Shown piece after piece: positions 35,971-47,082 of a stretch of DNA of 64,000 nt (position 1 is the stretch's first letter; every line of letters begins with the position of its first letter). Below the pieces are notes generated by a model. It was not told the DNA's origin, did no database searches, and saw nothing but the letters and a program-made list of their open reading frames with translations. A program made the position numbers and the translations under genes. This DNA is from Bathelium albidoporum (Eukaryota > Ascomycota > Dothideomycetes > Trypetheliales > Trypetheliaceae), in NCBI GenBank assembly GCA_021031095.1, contig JAGFVP010000034.1, positions 90,803 to 154,802 on the forward strand, in the 5' to 3' direction.

Positions 35971-37063
35971 AAGTAGCTCGTACAAGAGTAGCGGAAGTCT
36001 TCCGCTGCGTAATTCAGGGGTTCAGCTTTGCAACAACATGCATAGGAGAATTCCTTGCCAACGGTATAAAGTGAAATCTGTAACCCAAGAAGTTGGCTAA
36101 GGAAAATATGCACGAGTACGAGACTAAAATATGCTTTGGCAGCCCTCATTGTTGCCTGAAAGGCCGGGACAGATTCTCATCTGCATCGCTGACTCCTTCC
36201 CTTTGTTTGCTTCGCTATGCCTCGCCCCAGGCCGAGTCCGTATGCACAGGATGTCATCAATATGCATAAGCGCCCAATTGCGTGCAGATGTCTAAGTAGC
36301 CATTGCCCATTCGGAGGGTATGCTGAAAATCGGGTCAGCTGAGTTGATAAGAGCGGTCCTGTGAGGCGACAACTTGAGCGCCATTCATTTGCGAAGAGGG
36401 GCCAATCTGGCGACCACGTCGCCGCATGTTCCAGTCCCTGATCAACTCGACTGATAAGTGGTGATCTCCCCGAAGTCAGGCGAGGTTGGTCATATCTTTC
36501 TCAGTTGTCTAGTTTCTGGGCACAAATCAAGTGAGCCTCCATACTTTTCAGGTCTTAAACCAATGTTGCAGCAACATCAATCTTGGACCCTGAACTTTCA
36601 TTCCCATTATGCAAACCGTCGAACAAGGGAACAAACTCAGCCATGGCGTCAGGCCTGGCCGGCAGGCAACAAAAAGCGGTGCAAAAGCCAGTCCTTCACC
36701 TTGTCCAAGGGTTCTTATATGGTTTTCGATAGCAATGGCGGAAGTTAATTTGCTCATGAGCGCTGGGTCATCGAGAAGGAAAGTGACACCGTCGAGGACA
36801 CTGAAAGTGTAAGGCCACCTTTACTTCAATTCGCAAAGTGCCCACGAGCTTTCAACTAACGTAAATAATTTCTCTGAAGGTCTCCAAGTAAAGCAATCGA
36901 TGCTTGAAAGGGAATTGGAGAAGGAAGTCACAAGGAGGAAGACGGATTTCAGCATTTATATGTCAAGTAATGAAGATAACGCATGCCGATGTCAGCGCCA
37001 GACGTTTTAGATCAATCTTTATTAGTCTCGATATCTGCTTCCTAAATCTGTTGGCAGTTAGGA
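35971..37063. other. Intergenic region
   Basis: Upstream of the hydrolase gene and downstream of the CmcJ-like pseudogene. Short frames on both strands (for example 36458-36757) have no family features. Nothing recognisable. Confidence 0.5.
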
Positions 37064-38106
37064 CTATTGTGCATAGTACAATATCACCCTCACTTCGATT
37101 GATTCCCTAGGTAATTCATCCACTGATGTAAGCGAATTTGGAAAGTCGGAGTGGGGAACGCCTGGTACATTTAGCATCGCTCTCGCCTGGACGAAATGGG
37201 GACCCCAACCTGTTCCTGCTCCTGGCGCTGAGTCTGCTTGTCGGAAGACTACCACCTCACACGACTCTTGGTTGCTGTAATAGTACCATTTCTGTTGTGG
37301 GCTCCAGTATACCTGACAGGTTTCCATGACATATTCAGGATAGACTATATCGGAAGGCTCGAGATCATGATCAGTATCTATGGAAGCAGGATCACAAATT
37401 CCCAGTGGCCAGTCATTCACTGGTCCCCGAAGCGGTCGCCAAACGCTGTTTCGTGTTAGCGCTGCAGCCAAGGAACAGTATGTGTGCATAATCCGTACTT
37501 GATCATTTGGAAGCGACGGATTAACAGTTTCTCTGCTGTTTCGGAATCATTGAGCTCTTTGATCATCTCTTTTAGCCAGGCCAACGTCGAGTCTGCGTGC
37601 CATTAGATGACGATGAATATTGGAGTAAGTTATAGGCTATACTGGCCGACATGTGCCATTGCAGTGGGTTGGTTGTCTCCATAAGCGCGCCCCTAAGAGA
37701 TGGGGAAGTAGATGTGGCGACGGCGGATCTTGTTCGTCAGCTTCAGTCCAGATTACTCTAGTGTTGCTGAGTCTACCGTGTGTTCGGATATCTGGGCAAA
37801 TTGCGCTCCCAATTCTTTTTGCATACCATCAGCTACCTCACTAAGGTAGACATCCCTGACCATCTGCTCGTTGTTGAAGTCCCCATATGTCATCTTAGTT
37901 GGCAAGTGGAGGATAGTGAACCCGTTTTTCTCGAAAGCAAACTCATCTGCTAGAGGCCGAATATCCTCAATTTGGATGTCGTCATGTCGCTCTATCTTGA
38001 TATCGGACGTAGCGATATCTCTCTCATTGGGATATCGGAATGAGTACGGCTTCCCGGTCCTATAGAGTGCATCTCTTTCCAGAAAATGTACGGTGGTGGA
38101 CACCAT
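37064..38106 (-). pseudogene. CmcJ/AsaB-like (GA4-desaturase family) oxygenase pseudogene
   Basis: The family comprises fungal enzymes annotated as hydroxylase/desaturase or CmcJ-like, often in secondary-metabolite clusters. Exon 1 (38106-37777) gives the typical start with RDALYRTGKPYSF and NGFTILHLPTK. A 48-nt intron (37729-37776) leads to TIRRRHIYFPIS. The next codon is TAG (37693-37695), in the place where relatives read through. About 80 nt further the frame meets TAA just after an AHVGQ segment, and I found no GT-AG intron that rejoins the downstream frame. The 3' half is otherwise good: KELNDSETAEKLLIRRF, a 53-nt intron (37446-37498), then NVWRPLRGPVNDWPLGICD and a normal C-terminus PRESIEVRVILYY. 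I infer an inactivated gene; a sequencing error would need to hit both sites. Confidence 0.75.
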
Positions 38107-38800
38107 GGTAACAGCAAATATCGCTAGCTTAGCAACAGGATATCGTGACCCTGCAATTGCACGTCGGTGCGAAAGGCTGAGATTGCTAAAATTGTCTTAA
38201 GAGGGGCGGGGGGGGAGGGTGGGGGTGAATTGAACTCTAGGACTCCGAGCGTGCCAAGAAATTGCCAGGATGTGGATAAGCCGCGCGTTAAGAACTTTTG
38301 TCAAGACTAACTCTATCGAGTACCGATTATCCCAACATACAATACTTCAGATATTCCCATATACCTTAGGTACTCCACTAAATCCATGTCAAGCGTAGAC
38401 GGAAAGGGGGGTAACAGATCCTTTCGGCTGATGTAGTCAGAGGATAACAGAGATCGGTAAGAATTGTACCACTTGAGTTAATAGAGGGAGTCCATCATAT
38501 TGCTGTCTGTTCGCAGTGATGTATATGAGAGTGAGCGATTCTTCAATTTATCTAGCCCAAGCCTGAGACTGCCTACTCTCTGAGATTTGGAGTTTAGATA
38601 GGTCGGTTTTTTTAGCCGAATACTGGTTGTCCGAAACATCTTCATGTACCTATAATATATTTATTTGTCAGGTCCAAAAGGTGACAAGAACACCTTATTT
38701 AGTAAAATTAACTAGCTGACCTTGATTTAATACTGACGTCATGTCTGTGTTATCTTCGTCATATTGTGTCCATCCGCTTACATAAAGATTCCGTACAGCT
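38107..38800. other. Intergenic region with a G-rich tract
   Basis: Between the CmcJ-like pseudogene start and the amidase stop, both minus strand. A run of G blocks at 38202-38226 could form a G-quadruplex on the plus strand. No gene seen. Confidence 0.6.
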
Positions 38801-41107
38801 TCAAGGAAACATAGCTCTCCCAACGCAAACATTCTGAGGGCGACCAGACCGCGAAAGACAGCTCATTCCCGTCTCCATTAACATTAAGTCTGATCCTACG
38901 GAAAGACCATGAGCGATATTTGGGTGATTAGGAAATGGTGTCTTACTCGGCGGCCCAGGAAGAGATACGACCACAGGTAAAGGCTCAATATATTTTGTTA
39001 CGCGTGATTCGTACATCCATTGCCCAACTAAAATCAGTGTCAATCAGTGCTCGTCAAAACGTTATAGCATGACCTCACTGGGTAAGCTAAGTTCCGGCGC
39101 TCTGGGAATGGGAGCCAGCCATCGCGTGACCCAGGCTTCCTGCACGAATGGAGCTCTATGGGATTTGTCAGCTGCATGTTCTTTCTGGAGAGCGGGTGTA
39201 AGTAATCACGGCCGAGGATCATCTCGGTAGCTTGGCTTTATAACATCGATAGGCAAGGCGACTACGGAAGTTTCTTCTGGAGCCCTGAGAATACTCTTTA
39301 AGAACCAATCGCCGTAGACATCAAGATGACGAACGGCTTCGTCTCGGTCTTGTCGTGGGATCTTTTCTGCAATATTCCTAGAAAATCATGAATTCTCTAG
39401 TGCTCTGTAGAGTCTGATGTAGTGACGTACCATATGAAGCGAACGCATTGGTTCGCCCGAGGCTCTTGGTGGAACCTGCTCCGAAACTTCTTTTGAAACT
39501 CTTCAGTACTATGGTAATAATCATACACAAAAGTGTTCAATCCGACCTGTGGGGGATATGAGTACACATCACACGTAGTCCTATTGAACTATACCTTACG
39601 TTCTTAAGGTACTCATGGAGTGATTGTCCCTTCGCTTCGTCTGGCGGATTGTCATTCCATGTATCCGAGATTGACACAGTACGAATCGGGATGCCTGTAC
39701 AAGCACCATAATCGTCTATGAACCTATTGATGATGTTGTTTTGTTGCTCATCTGAGACAGGGAGAGCTTCTTTCAGGTAAACAATAGAGGTTGGTTTCTG
39801 TGGTTTGTCAACATATTTGATTCAAATCACTATGATCACTCCAGCCTTACCTTGGTTATGCTAGCGTCATGAAGGTCAGCCCAAGTAGAGGCACACTCTC
39901 TCAAGGTCCCGATGTCGCGTGCGAAAATTGCTGACTCGTCAAATCGTCTGGTCATCTCAGACACTTGGCAATAAAGGCACGGGTCGAATAACAGTCTTAC
40001 GCAAACTTGAGCATAGTCCCTTCTGACGGGGGGGGGCCTTGGGTGAAGCGGTGCTGAAAGCATCCTGTAGCCAAAGTTGGACGCCTGCTGCTACCTGTCG
40101 CTAGAATTTCAACCACATCAGCCGTGCGGTGGACGAAAAGTGTAATCTCTTCTAGGCTTACTGTCTGTGCCAATGGCTATATCCAGCCAATCATACGAAG
40201 TGAGTGCACAGCAATTTCCTGAGCTGCTGCCAGTTGGTGTCTGATAGCCGTCACCTCTCGGATTGAATGGCACCAAGTATTCGATACCCTCTGAAGGCAC
40301 TTCCATGGCAAACATATGACTCATTTTTGTACTTCCCACAATTTCGACACCAGCTTTCTGCAGAAGGACAACTGCTGGTGATGTTGCAATTGCTGGATCT
40401 GCGACTGCGGCGTACGCGCGGCAGGATGCTCTTCGAATGAGGCCTTTTAAGTCAAAAGCTTCCTTCACGGCGAACCTCTTGCCCGCTAAAGGCAAGTTGG
40501 CCTTGCTTGGGGGTTGCTGTCGAGAAGATACAGCCACGCTGAGAGTTTGTGGAGCAATGCCGGCAATTTCAAGCTTCTCAAAAGTCCTGCAATAGGTGAT
40601 GAACAAGTATCAAGACTTCAGTGGGTGTGACACTAACCCGGTATTGTTACAGCCCTTGATAGGCGTTATGAAAGCACTGTGGCTATCATCATAAAGGCGC
40701 ATGATCTTCCGAAGTTTCATTCCCTGCGAGAAGTACGGGCCAGCGATATCACCTTCCGGCTGGATGGCGTCAAAGCGCAAGGCAAGGTGCCAAATATTCG
40801 CAGCTTTCATGAACGCCACAGCATCCGGAGTAACATCTGGTGGTTTGTTTTTGTCTCCAACCAAGAGGAGGCCAGCCGAGAGCTTAAATTTGAAAACATC
40901 GTCTGCTGCCAATATATCCATCAGATTTTCAAGCCAAGCTTGGTCAACCGTTCTAGAGGGCGGAACATGGGAGATGTTGACGAAAGAGTCGCTAAGGGGC
41001 TCCTCTAGACCTAAAGAGCTCTGTATTATAATAATTAGCTGGTGGTCACTGGATTGTAGGTATGCACGTAGCAGAGTCGCGGGTGAGCGAACCTCTGGGG
41101 GCAGCAT
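38801..41107 (-). CDS. Amidase-signature hydrolase (608 aa, ten exons)
   Basis: It cleaves amide bonds; the substrate is unknown. Exons (high to low): 41107-40638, 40586-40162, 40100-40001, 39947-39851, 39797-39600, 39546-39431, 39377-39210, 39155-39079, 39027-38947 and 38895-38801. Introns are 51-61 nt, phases agree and the total is 609 codons. The catalytic triad is present: Lys198 in KRFAVKEAFD, the cis-Ser in GSSSG (276-280), and Ser302 in GTDTTGSSRRP. YDWLDIAIGTD and the C-terminal ELSLPIGQ, PLPVVVSLPGPP and MSCLSRSGRP also fit the fungal family. The N-terminal part (GPYFSQGMKLRKIMRLYDD) matches the extension seen in long fungal amidases. The frame stays open a little upstream of 41107, so a 5' exon may be missing. 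It is intact although its neighbours are damaged, so it may be under selection or a younger arrival. Confidence 0.85.
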
Positions 41108-41854
41108 CAAGCATCGGGTGCCGTCAACACCGAAGACGGCACAGTCTTCTCCTTCCTGGTAAAATTCAACTGAGGGCGTTTCAGTTCGCGTGTATCACAA
41201 ATTTTTGCGTTTTGTTTCGTACATGAGGATGAAATCTGAGGAAATCTGCCGCGTTTTGTACAATAATCATCGAAGGCGCGAGGGTACGTCCCCTGGCCAC
41301 AAAAAGCAAAATAATGCACATGCTGCTCGCGGTTTGTGGGCATATAGGCACGCTTGTGAGGCTGAAGGTAACGGACCCCTTTTCGAGTTATACATGTTCG
41401 ACGTCCTGTCCAAAAACTGCACCTATGCCTTTTCATCGTCGTTACGAGTTATGGTTGAACAAACAAAGACCGGAAATGATGCCCAGACCGACATACAAAG
41501 CGATGTCCACCCGAGCAAACAACGCGATGCTGACATCTCCGAGCAAGGTAAGTGTCTGTACAGGGGTACGTACGCTTTTCTGACGATCAGCATTTCGCTC
41601 CTGAATGGTAAGTTCTAACTTGTTCCCTTTTGCTTGTACTTACAGATACGAGGTACAACGTCATCCATGCTGTTGTTCGGTCGATTCCACTGTTTACAGG
41701 GTTCCCTCAAATAGTCCAGTAAGTGTCCTACCCTGCCATTATATCGCATATCAGGTATCTCGTGCGGGAGCTCATCATGATAGGGTGTTGAGCTTTATTC
41801 CAGAGTCTGTGCTGCTCTGAGCGTTCCCAATGGGTCGTCTGTTCAACAATTTCA
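41108..41854. other. Gap between amidase start and P450 fragment
   Basis: This should hold the amidase promoter and, if the P450 downstream were complete, its N-terminal exons. I see no P450 membrane anchor, PxPxGP hinge or N-terminal helices here. Overlapping frames at 41190-41618 lack features. Confidence 0.5.
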
Positions 41855-42855
41855 AGGAGGTTGATCGTCACTCTGGTCGCACCAAGCTTGCTGCAGCCAG
41901 CTGAACTTCCCAAAGTTGCCACGAGCCACATTGCTACTGCAAGGCATGAGAAACTTGAGAATGACCGGAAAGGCAAAGCGGCTGACAATGACGGATCCCT
42001 CTTTCAGCAGATCATCAACGGCGATAAGCCGCAGTCCGAACTCGCCGATGAAAGGCTAGCTAAAGAAGCCCAAGTCCTTCTCGGAGGTGGCACCTCAAGC
42101 ACTGCTCGCACTCTAGGCTTCATTTCCTACTATGTTCTTGCAAATCCCAATATCCACGCGAGACTACAATCTGAGCTGAAGGGGCCAATGGCCGAATACC
42201 CAACTCGAGTTCCGTCCTGGGCCGAGTTTGAGCGAGTACAGTACTTGCAGGCTCTGATCAAAGAAGCTCTTCGGTCGGTCATTTATGGCAGCGTCTTTTC
42301 GTCAAGTATCATATCTAATCAGAAGTCTAGGCTAAGCTTCGGCGTGATGCACCGCCTTCCCCGGTGCTCTCCGGATGTTGCAATTCAGTACAAGCAATGC
42401 AGTCACAATGATACCTTCTAACGCACAATGCAGATTCCAGTCGGTATGTCTACGTATCTGATGCACTCAGATCCGGCCGTCTACCCGCGGCCAAACGAGT
42501 TCATCCCCGAACGGTGGCTTGGAGATATCGACCCAGCAATGCAGAAGAACTGGGTCCCGTTCTGTAGGGGATCTCGAAACTGTCTCGGCATGAAGTATGT
42601 AAATATGCACTTGGCAATAAGCAGCTACTCAACTCCCTACCTTCTATCTTCGCCCTATGTCGGCTATCATATACTAATTGCTTTTCTAGCCTAGTGCAAG
42701 CAGAGATGAGCATCGCAATTGCTGTGCTGTTTCGTTCTGGTGGACCGCAATTTGAGCTCTTCGAGACGGACGGGAGCGACGTCCGGCAAGCTCATGACTC
42801 TATGATACCGCTGCCGAAGCTTGATACGAAGGGCGTTAGAATCATGGTTACCTGA
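41855..42855 (+). pseudogene. Cytochrome P450 fragment (trichodiene-oxygenase-like), N-terminus missing
   Basis: Coding similarity begins in the middle of a P450. The I-helix region (EAQVLLGGGTSSTARTLGFI) and EALR (ExxR) are present, then a 57-nt intron (42274-42330), LSFGVMHRLPRCSPDVAIQYKQ, PNEFIPERWLGD, the heme loop FCRGSRNCLGM with its Cys, a 95-nt intron (42595-42689), and a normal end PLPKLDTKGVRIMVT. The first 200 or so residues of a P450 are absent upstream. Between IQYKQ and PVGMS, where relatives have a W-IPxGT segment, the frame shifts and meets TAA at 42419-42421; no acceptable intron fits. The similarity is to P450s annotated as trichodiene oxygenase, a broad label that says little about the real substrate. 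Probably a dead gene beside an intact amidase. Confidence 0.75.
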
Positions 42856-43695
42856 GAACACGTTGCGTTGCGTTTACATTGTCTACCATACAATATATAG
42901 GGATCGCTGCGGAATTTAGTAGTTAGGGCAGCTTCCCAGGCGACAGGTACTTGCTATCGCCTTGATAAGAGTATTCACGCATCAGCCGGTTATGACAACA
43001 TATGTAGGGATTCGATTCAACACGCGCAAAGAAGCACGATATATTGAGGAAAGTGCTAATCAAATTTCGATGCTTTGATTCCATTTGCCGGAGTCTTCGT
43101 TGCCTGATCCTGTGTCTCGCCATCCTGTTATCGCACTTACCCGCATGCCGCTTAGCGGCGGTCGCACCCGCATTCAGCTCCATTTCAGAAGCTTGGCCTG
43201 CAGCACATCAACCATGCAGCTCAGCCCAAATCATGGGTTCGGGACACCTGAAGCTAGGCAATCGATGGAAAAGTAGGCCTCTTGGCCAGACATAGGAAAA
43301 GGTCAAAGGTCCGTTTGACGGGCGGCAACGAGCTCCACACCTGTGCGACAACGGCTCGAAGGGTTGATGAAAGCTCTAAACCAGCTCACTGTGCCGTCTG
43401 CCTACCTCGATTATCATTTAGGCTAAGCTTGCGCACCACAAACGCCGGTCTGGTGCTTCGGTTTGATGTTTCTAGTTTCCACCACAACAGCAGTCGGTGG
43501 CCTTCAGCTGCAGGGTGCTCTTCCGACGCGTCCGGTCTAAAATATTGGCTACATTTGCAAGTTGTTCCCGGAAAGCGAAACCAGCCGCGAATTCGATCGC
43601 AGCTTATCTTAGGAATTAGAAAGGATATCATTCGAAATCAAAATTCGTCTCCTGCTGATGCGCTAATCTTTCAGCCAAAAACGCCTCTTTCAAAT
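42856..43695. other. Intergenic, upstream of second P450
   Basis: No gene seen. Frames on both strands at 42923-43631 lack family features. Likely 3' flank of the P450 fragment and promoter of the P450 starting at 43696. Confidence 0.5.
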
Positions 43696-45419
43696 ATGAC
43701 GCTTGTTCGTCTGCCGCTCTACAACGCTGACATGCCACTTGCGGCGGTTGCTGGCGCGATTATTCTTGCAGTGAGCTCCCCGAAGTCACTTGACTTGTTG
43801 TGAACATGATTTAATGCTGAGTGGCATATAGTACCCTCTTTCTCACATCATATACAACATCTTCTTTAGTCCGCTATCAAACTTCCCGGGTCCTCGAGCG
43901 TGGGCATCCTCACGACTCCCGTTCGTTCGGTCACTCATCGCTGGTACAATAGTGCAGGATGTTGAGAAGCTGCATAGGCAATACGGTCCCGTTGTACGTA
44001 TCGCGCCAAACGAGATCAGCTTTGCAAAGGCCGAAGCATGGACAGACATCTTCACGCATCGTGATGGCCATGACCAATTTCCCAAGGACCCCGTCTGGTG
44101 GGGTCGGCAGAAAGGGCAAGCGGATTCCTTAATTAGCGTCCAGGCTCCGGAGGAGCACATGCGAATGCGTAAAGCTTTAGCACCCGGTTTCACGGAGCGA
44201 GCTTTGAAGACTCAAGACACCATGATACAGAGGTACATTCGTAAATTGATCGAGAGACTAAGCGACCTTGTTACTGCAGGAGATGGAAAAAATGCAGCTG
44301 ATGGAGTTGTCCTTGACATCGTGCCCTGGCTCAACTTTACGACATTTGACATCTTCGGCGATCTCGGTTTCGGTGAGTCCTTCGATTGTTTGGAGCATTC
44401 CCTCTATCATCCGTGGATTGCTCTTCTCTTCAACAGCGTGAAAGCCACAAGCTTTATCATCTCCGCTCGTTTCTATCCCATGATAGACGCTCTCTTAATG
44501 AAATGTATACCGACGAAGCTGGTGAAGATGAAGGAAGCCCACTTCAACCAGATCAGAGACAAGGTAGACCGCCGTCTAAACTGGGAGCTCGAAAGACCAG
44601 ATCTTATGTCGCACATCATCAAGCAGAAGGAAGGAAAAGGCATGACCATAGAAGAGATCTACATCAACTTCATGTTCCTTACTACAGCCGGTAGCGAGAC
44701 GACAGCCACAGCACTCGCAGGGACACTGAACTACTTGACAGCCGAGCCAGACAAACTTGAGCACTTGGAAGCAGAGATCCGAGGAAAGTTTGAGAAGGAA
44801 AATGACCTGACGTTAGAAGCACTCGCAGACCTACCGTACCTGAACGCCGTCATCAGTGAAGGTCTTCGTCTATGCCCTCCCATCACCACCATGCTTCCCA
44901 GAGTAGTACCCAAAGGCGGCGACACCGTCTGCGGGTGGTGGATGCCTGGTGGTGTACGTGCCCCCATCTCCTGAGTATATCCACACCCCTTAAGCTAATC
45001 TGCCGCAGACCAGTGTGTCTCTCCAAAGCCACACCCTCTTCCGAGATCCAGATCTCTTCCACAAAAGCGCCAGTTTCCTTCCCGAGCGATGGCTACCCGA
45101 AGCCAAAGAGAAAGGTTCTGTCTTCGCCAACGACGACCGGGATGCCGTTCAGCCCTTCAGCGTTGGACCCAGAAACTGCATGGGAAGAAATTTGGCGTGG
45201 GTAGAGATGCGATATGTCCTTGCTAATTTGATCTGGAACTTTGATGTCGCGAGTGTGGGGGAGAATATTGACTGGCCGAATAACAAGGTCTTTTTGCTGG
45301 TGGAGAAGAAGCCGCTTCGACTCCGGCTGGCGAAGAGAGGTAGGCTGGGAAGCCGCGAGAAGACGGCTCCGTACGCTTCGATAGCAGCGACAAGAGGTCG
45401 AACTTGTGTAGTTCAGTAG
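43696..45419 (+). CDS. Cytochrome P450, CYP65/isotrichodermin-hydroxylase-like (535 aa)
   Basis: A heme monooxygenase, probably ER-anchored. Exons are 43696-43770, 43832-44953 and 45009-45419, with introns of 61 and 55 nt that keep frame. A short hydrophobic N-terminus (PLAAVAGAIILA) precedes NFPGPRAWASSRLPFVRSL. Then come LHRQYGPVVRIAPNEISF, the I-helix TTAGSETTAT, the K-helix SEGLRL, PERWLPEA and the heme loop FSVGPRNCMGR (Cys about 456). Length is normal for the family. The start at 43696 is the first ATG in frame; another lies 12 codons later. The last 30 residues are a basic tail beyond the usual end. Such P450s act in secondary-metabolite pathways, and its neighbours (amidase, second P450, oxygenase, MFS) fit that setting. 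I cannot assign a substrate. Confidence 0.85.
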
Positions 45420-45820
45420 TTGAGAGAGGGCCTTGGTGAAGAGACCTCAGCCAAGGCGATCGTGTGGCTCTCATCAGTCCTGTATCGCATCTGATCAGAT
45501 AGAGATATCAGACAAGTGCGCGAAGATCGTCACTTTCTGCAATAGTATGGTACTCAAAATCCAAAGACAACCTTTTGCTTGGTCTAATGTATCTTCTTAG
45601 ATTGTCCCAATCACGCGCAAAGGCATCTCCTCGGACGTCGCCGGTCCTATTATGCAATTCAATCAAAGCTGACTGGAAAATCATTTCTTCGAGGTTCAGT
45701 TCTGTTTGTATCTTCAATGACGGATAGAACACTTGTCATTTGTCGGTATTACTTTTCCAGAGTGTCATGACAACACGTTTCCCCCTTCAATACTACGATA
45801 TTTGGCCAAGTCTCTCTGCT

Positions 45821-45980
45821 ATTAGGAAGCCTGAGGACTGAGGACACAAGTGGTGAAGTGCAAATGAACCTGTAACTGAACTGAACTGAACTATCTAAGA
45901 GAAAGTGAGGGTGTGGAGGAAGAGCAGCATAAGTAGGTGCTGGCTAATGGTTGCTGACTAAGGCTGCTCTTGCCGTAACA
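45821..45980 (+). repeat. Dispersed LTR-like repeat, copy B
   Basis: 160 bp matching 34718-34870 in the same orientation with scattered changes and short indels, including an expanded ctgaa run (aactgaactgaactgaact). It ends at the same point, ...TTGCCGTAACA. Confidence 0.7.
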
Positions 45981-47028
45981 TCTGCGATATGCTTAGTCCA
46001 GGTTGCCAACTTGAAGATCTTCTTCCTACAATGAATGAAATCCAAGACCAGTCTACTCCGTTCTTGTGTTGCATTCGCTCAAGTCTCGCAGATGTCTGGG
46101 TTGAGAAAAAAGCCCCGGCCTTCGCCATGTCACCTGAGAAGAGATTCACAAGCTTGTTCATATCTTCAATTGAAATGTTGCATCCAGGAACTGCTCTGTA
46201 CTGAGTCATCACAGTGAAAAGCCATTTTTAAGATGATGAACTAAGTTAGTGTCGTACATATCTCGCTTTCTGATATGGTAATGGTCAGAACCAAGAGAGG
46301 AGAAAAAGCATGAATTCGTGAGATGCGGGCTACGAGCTGCTTATATACATGGTTGCTACTGATGAGCGCTGCTTCCGAACCTCTCTGATGCTGCTTCCGA
46401 ACCTCCATCTGTTACTTCCGTAACACTTTCTCTCTTCTCTCTGTGGAATCAGAGCTGCAAATCCATGTCGACAGTTGAGATAAATGATAGAAAATTCGCA
46501 GCCGCATTCAACGATACGTGGAAAATAAGAAACGTTCTCGTCTGCCGGCTCGTCTCAAAGTTCTATAGCAGTCCGGTCCCACGAAGGGAAGCCAAAATTT
46601 ATATTCATTTCTCGCGTTCAAATAAATGACTTGAATACTTGAGTAGCTTTTGTATGATAGCTTGTCAGACTGACTTGATCAATGATTCTTGGCCGGAGTA
46701 GTGGGTGTTTAAACCAAGCCCGGATGCACTCCAGATCGGGAAATTGTGCATTGACAGGGTTGTAAGCGGTAGAGTCCCCATGATCGAATTTTCGCGAATC
46801 TCAGTTAGTCATCGAATATGAAAACGTTGTGATGCCCTATTGCAGCCACGATAGTCGCGTCATTGAACGTAGCATATAGGAGCATATCTCTCACTTCTCT
46901 TCGAGTCGGTTTTCAGCGTCGATATTGGGGATGAGAGCAATCTCATGGAGATCCCAAGCTTGATCCTTTCAGATCTTCCTTAAAACTGAATGGCACAAAC
47001 CCAGGGTCCTGACAGAACATGAAGTTGA

Positions 47029-47082
47029 TTGGTGAAAGCTTATAGATTGAGCTATGGGGGAGGTGCTGTATATATACAGGTT
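47029..47082 (+). repeat. Dispersed 54-bp repeat, copy 2
   Basis: Matches 394-447 at about 50 of 54 positions, sharing ttggtgaaagctt, gagctatgg and gctgtatatatacaggtt. Similarity fades outside these borders. Confidence 0.7.

Noticed and set aside
39156..39211. Apparent frameshift in amidase exon 7 or 8
   Set aside because: Re-reading the positions and using the acceptor after ccatag (exon 8 from 39155) restores the frame with all phases agreeing.
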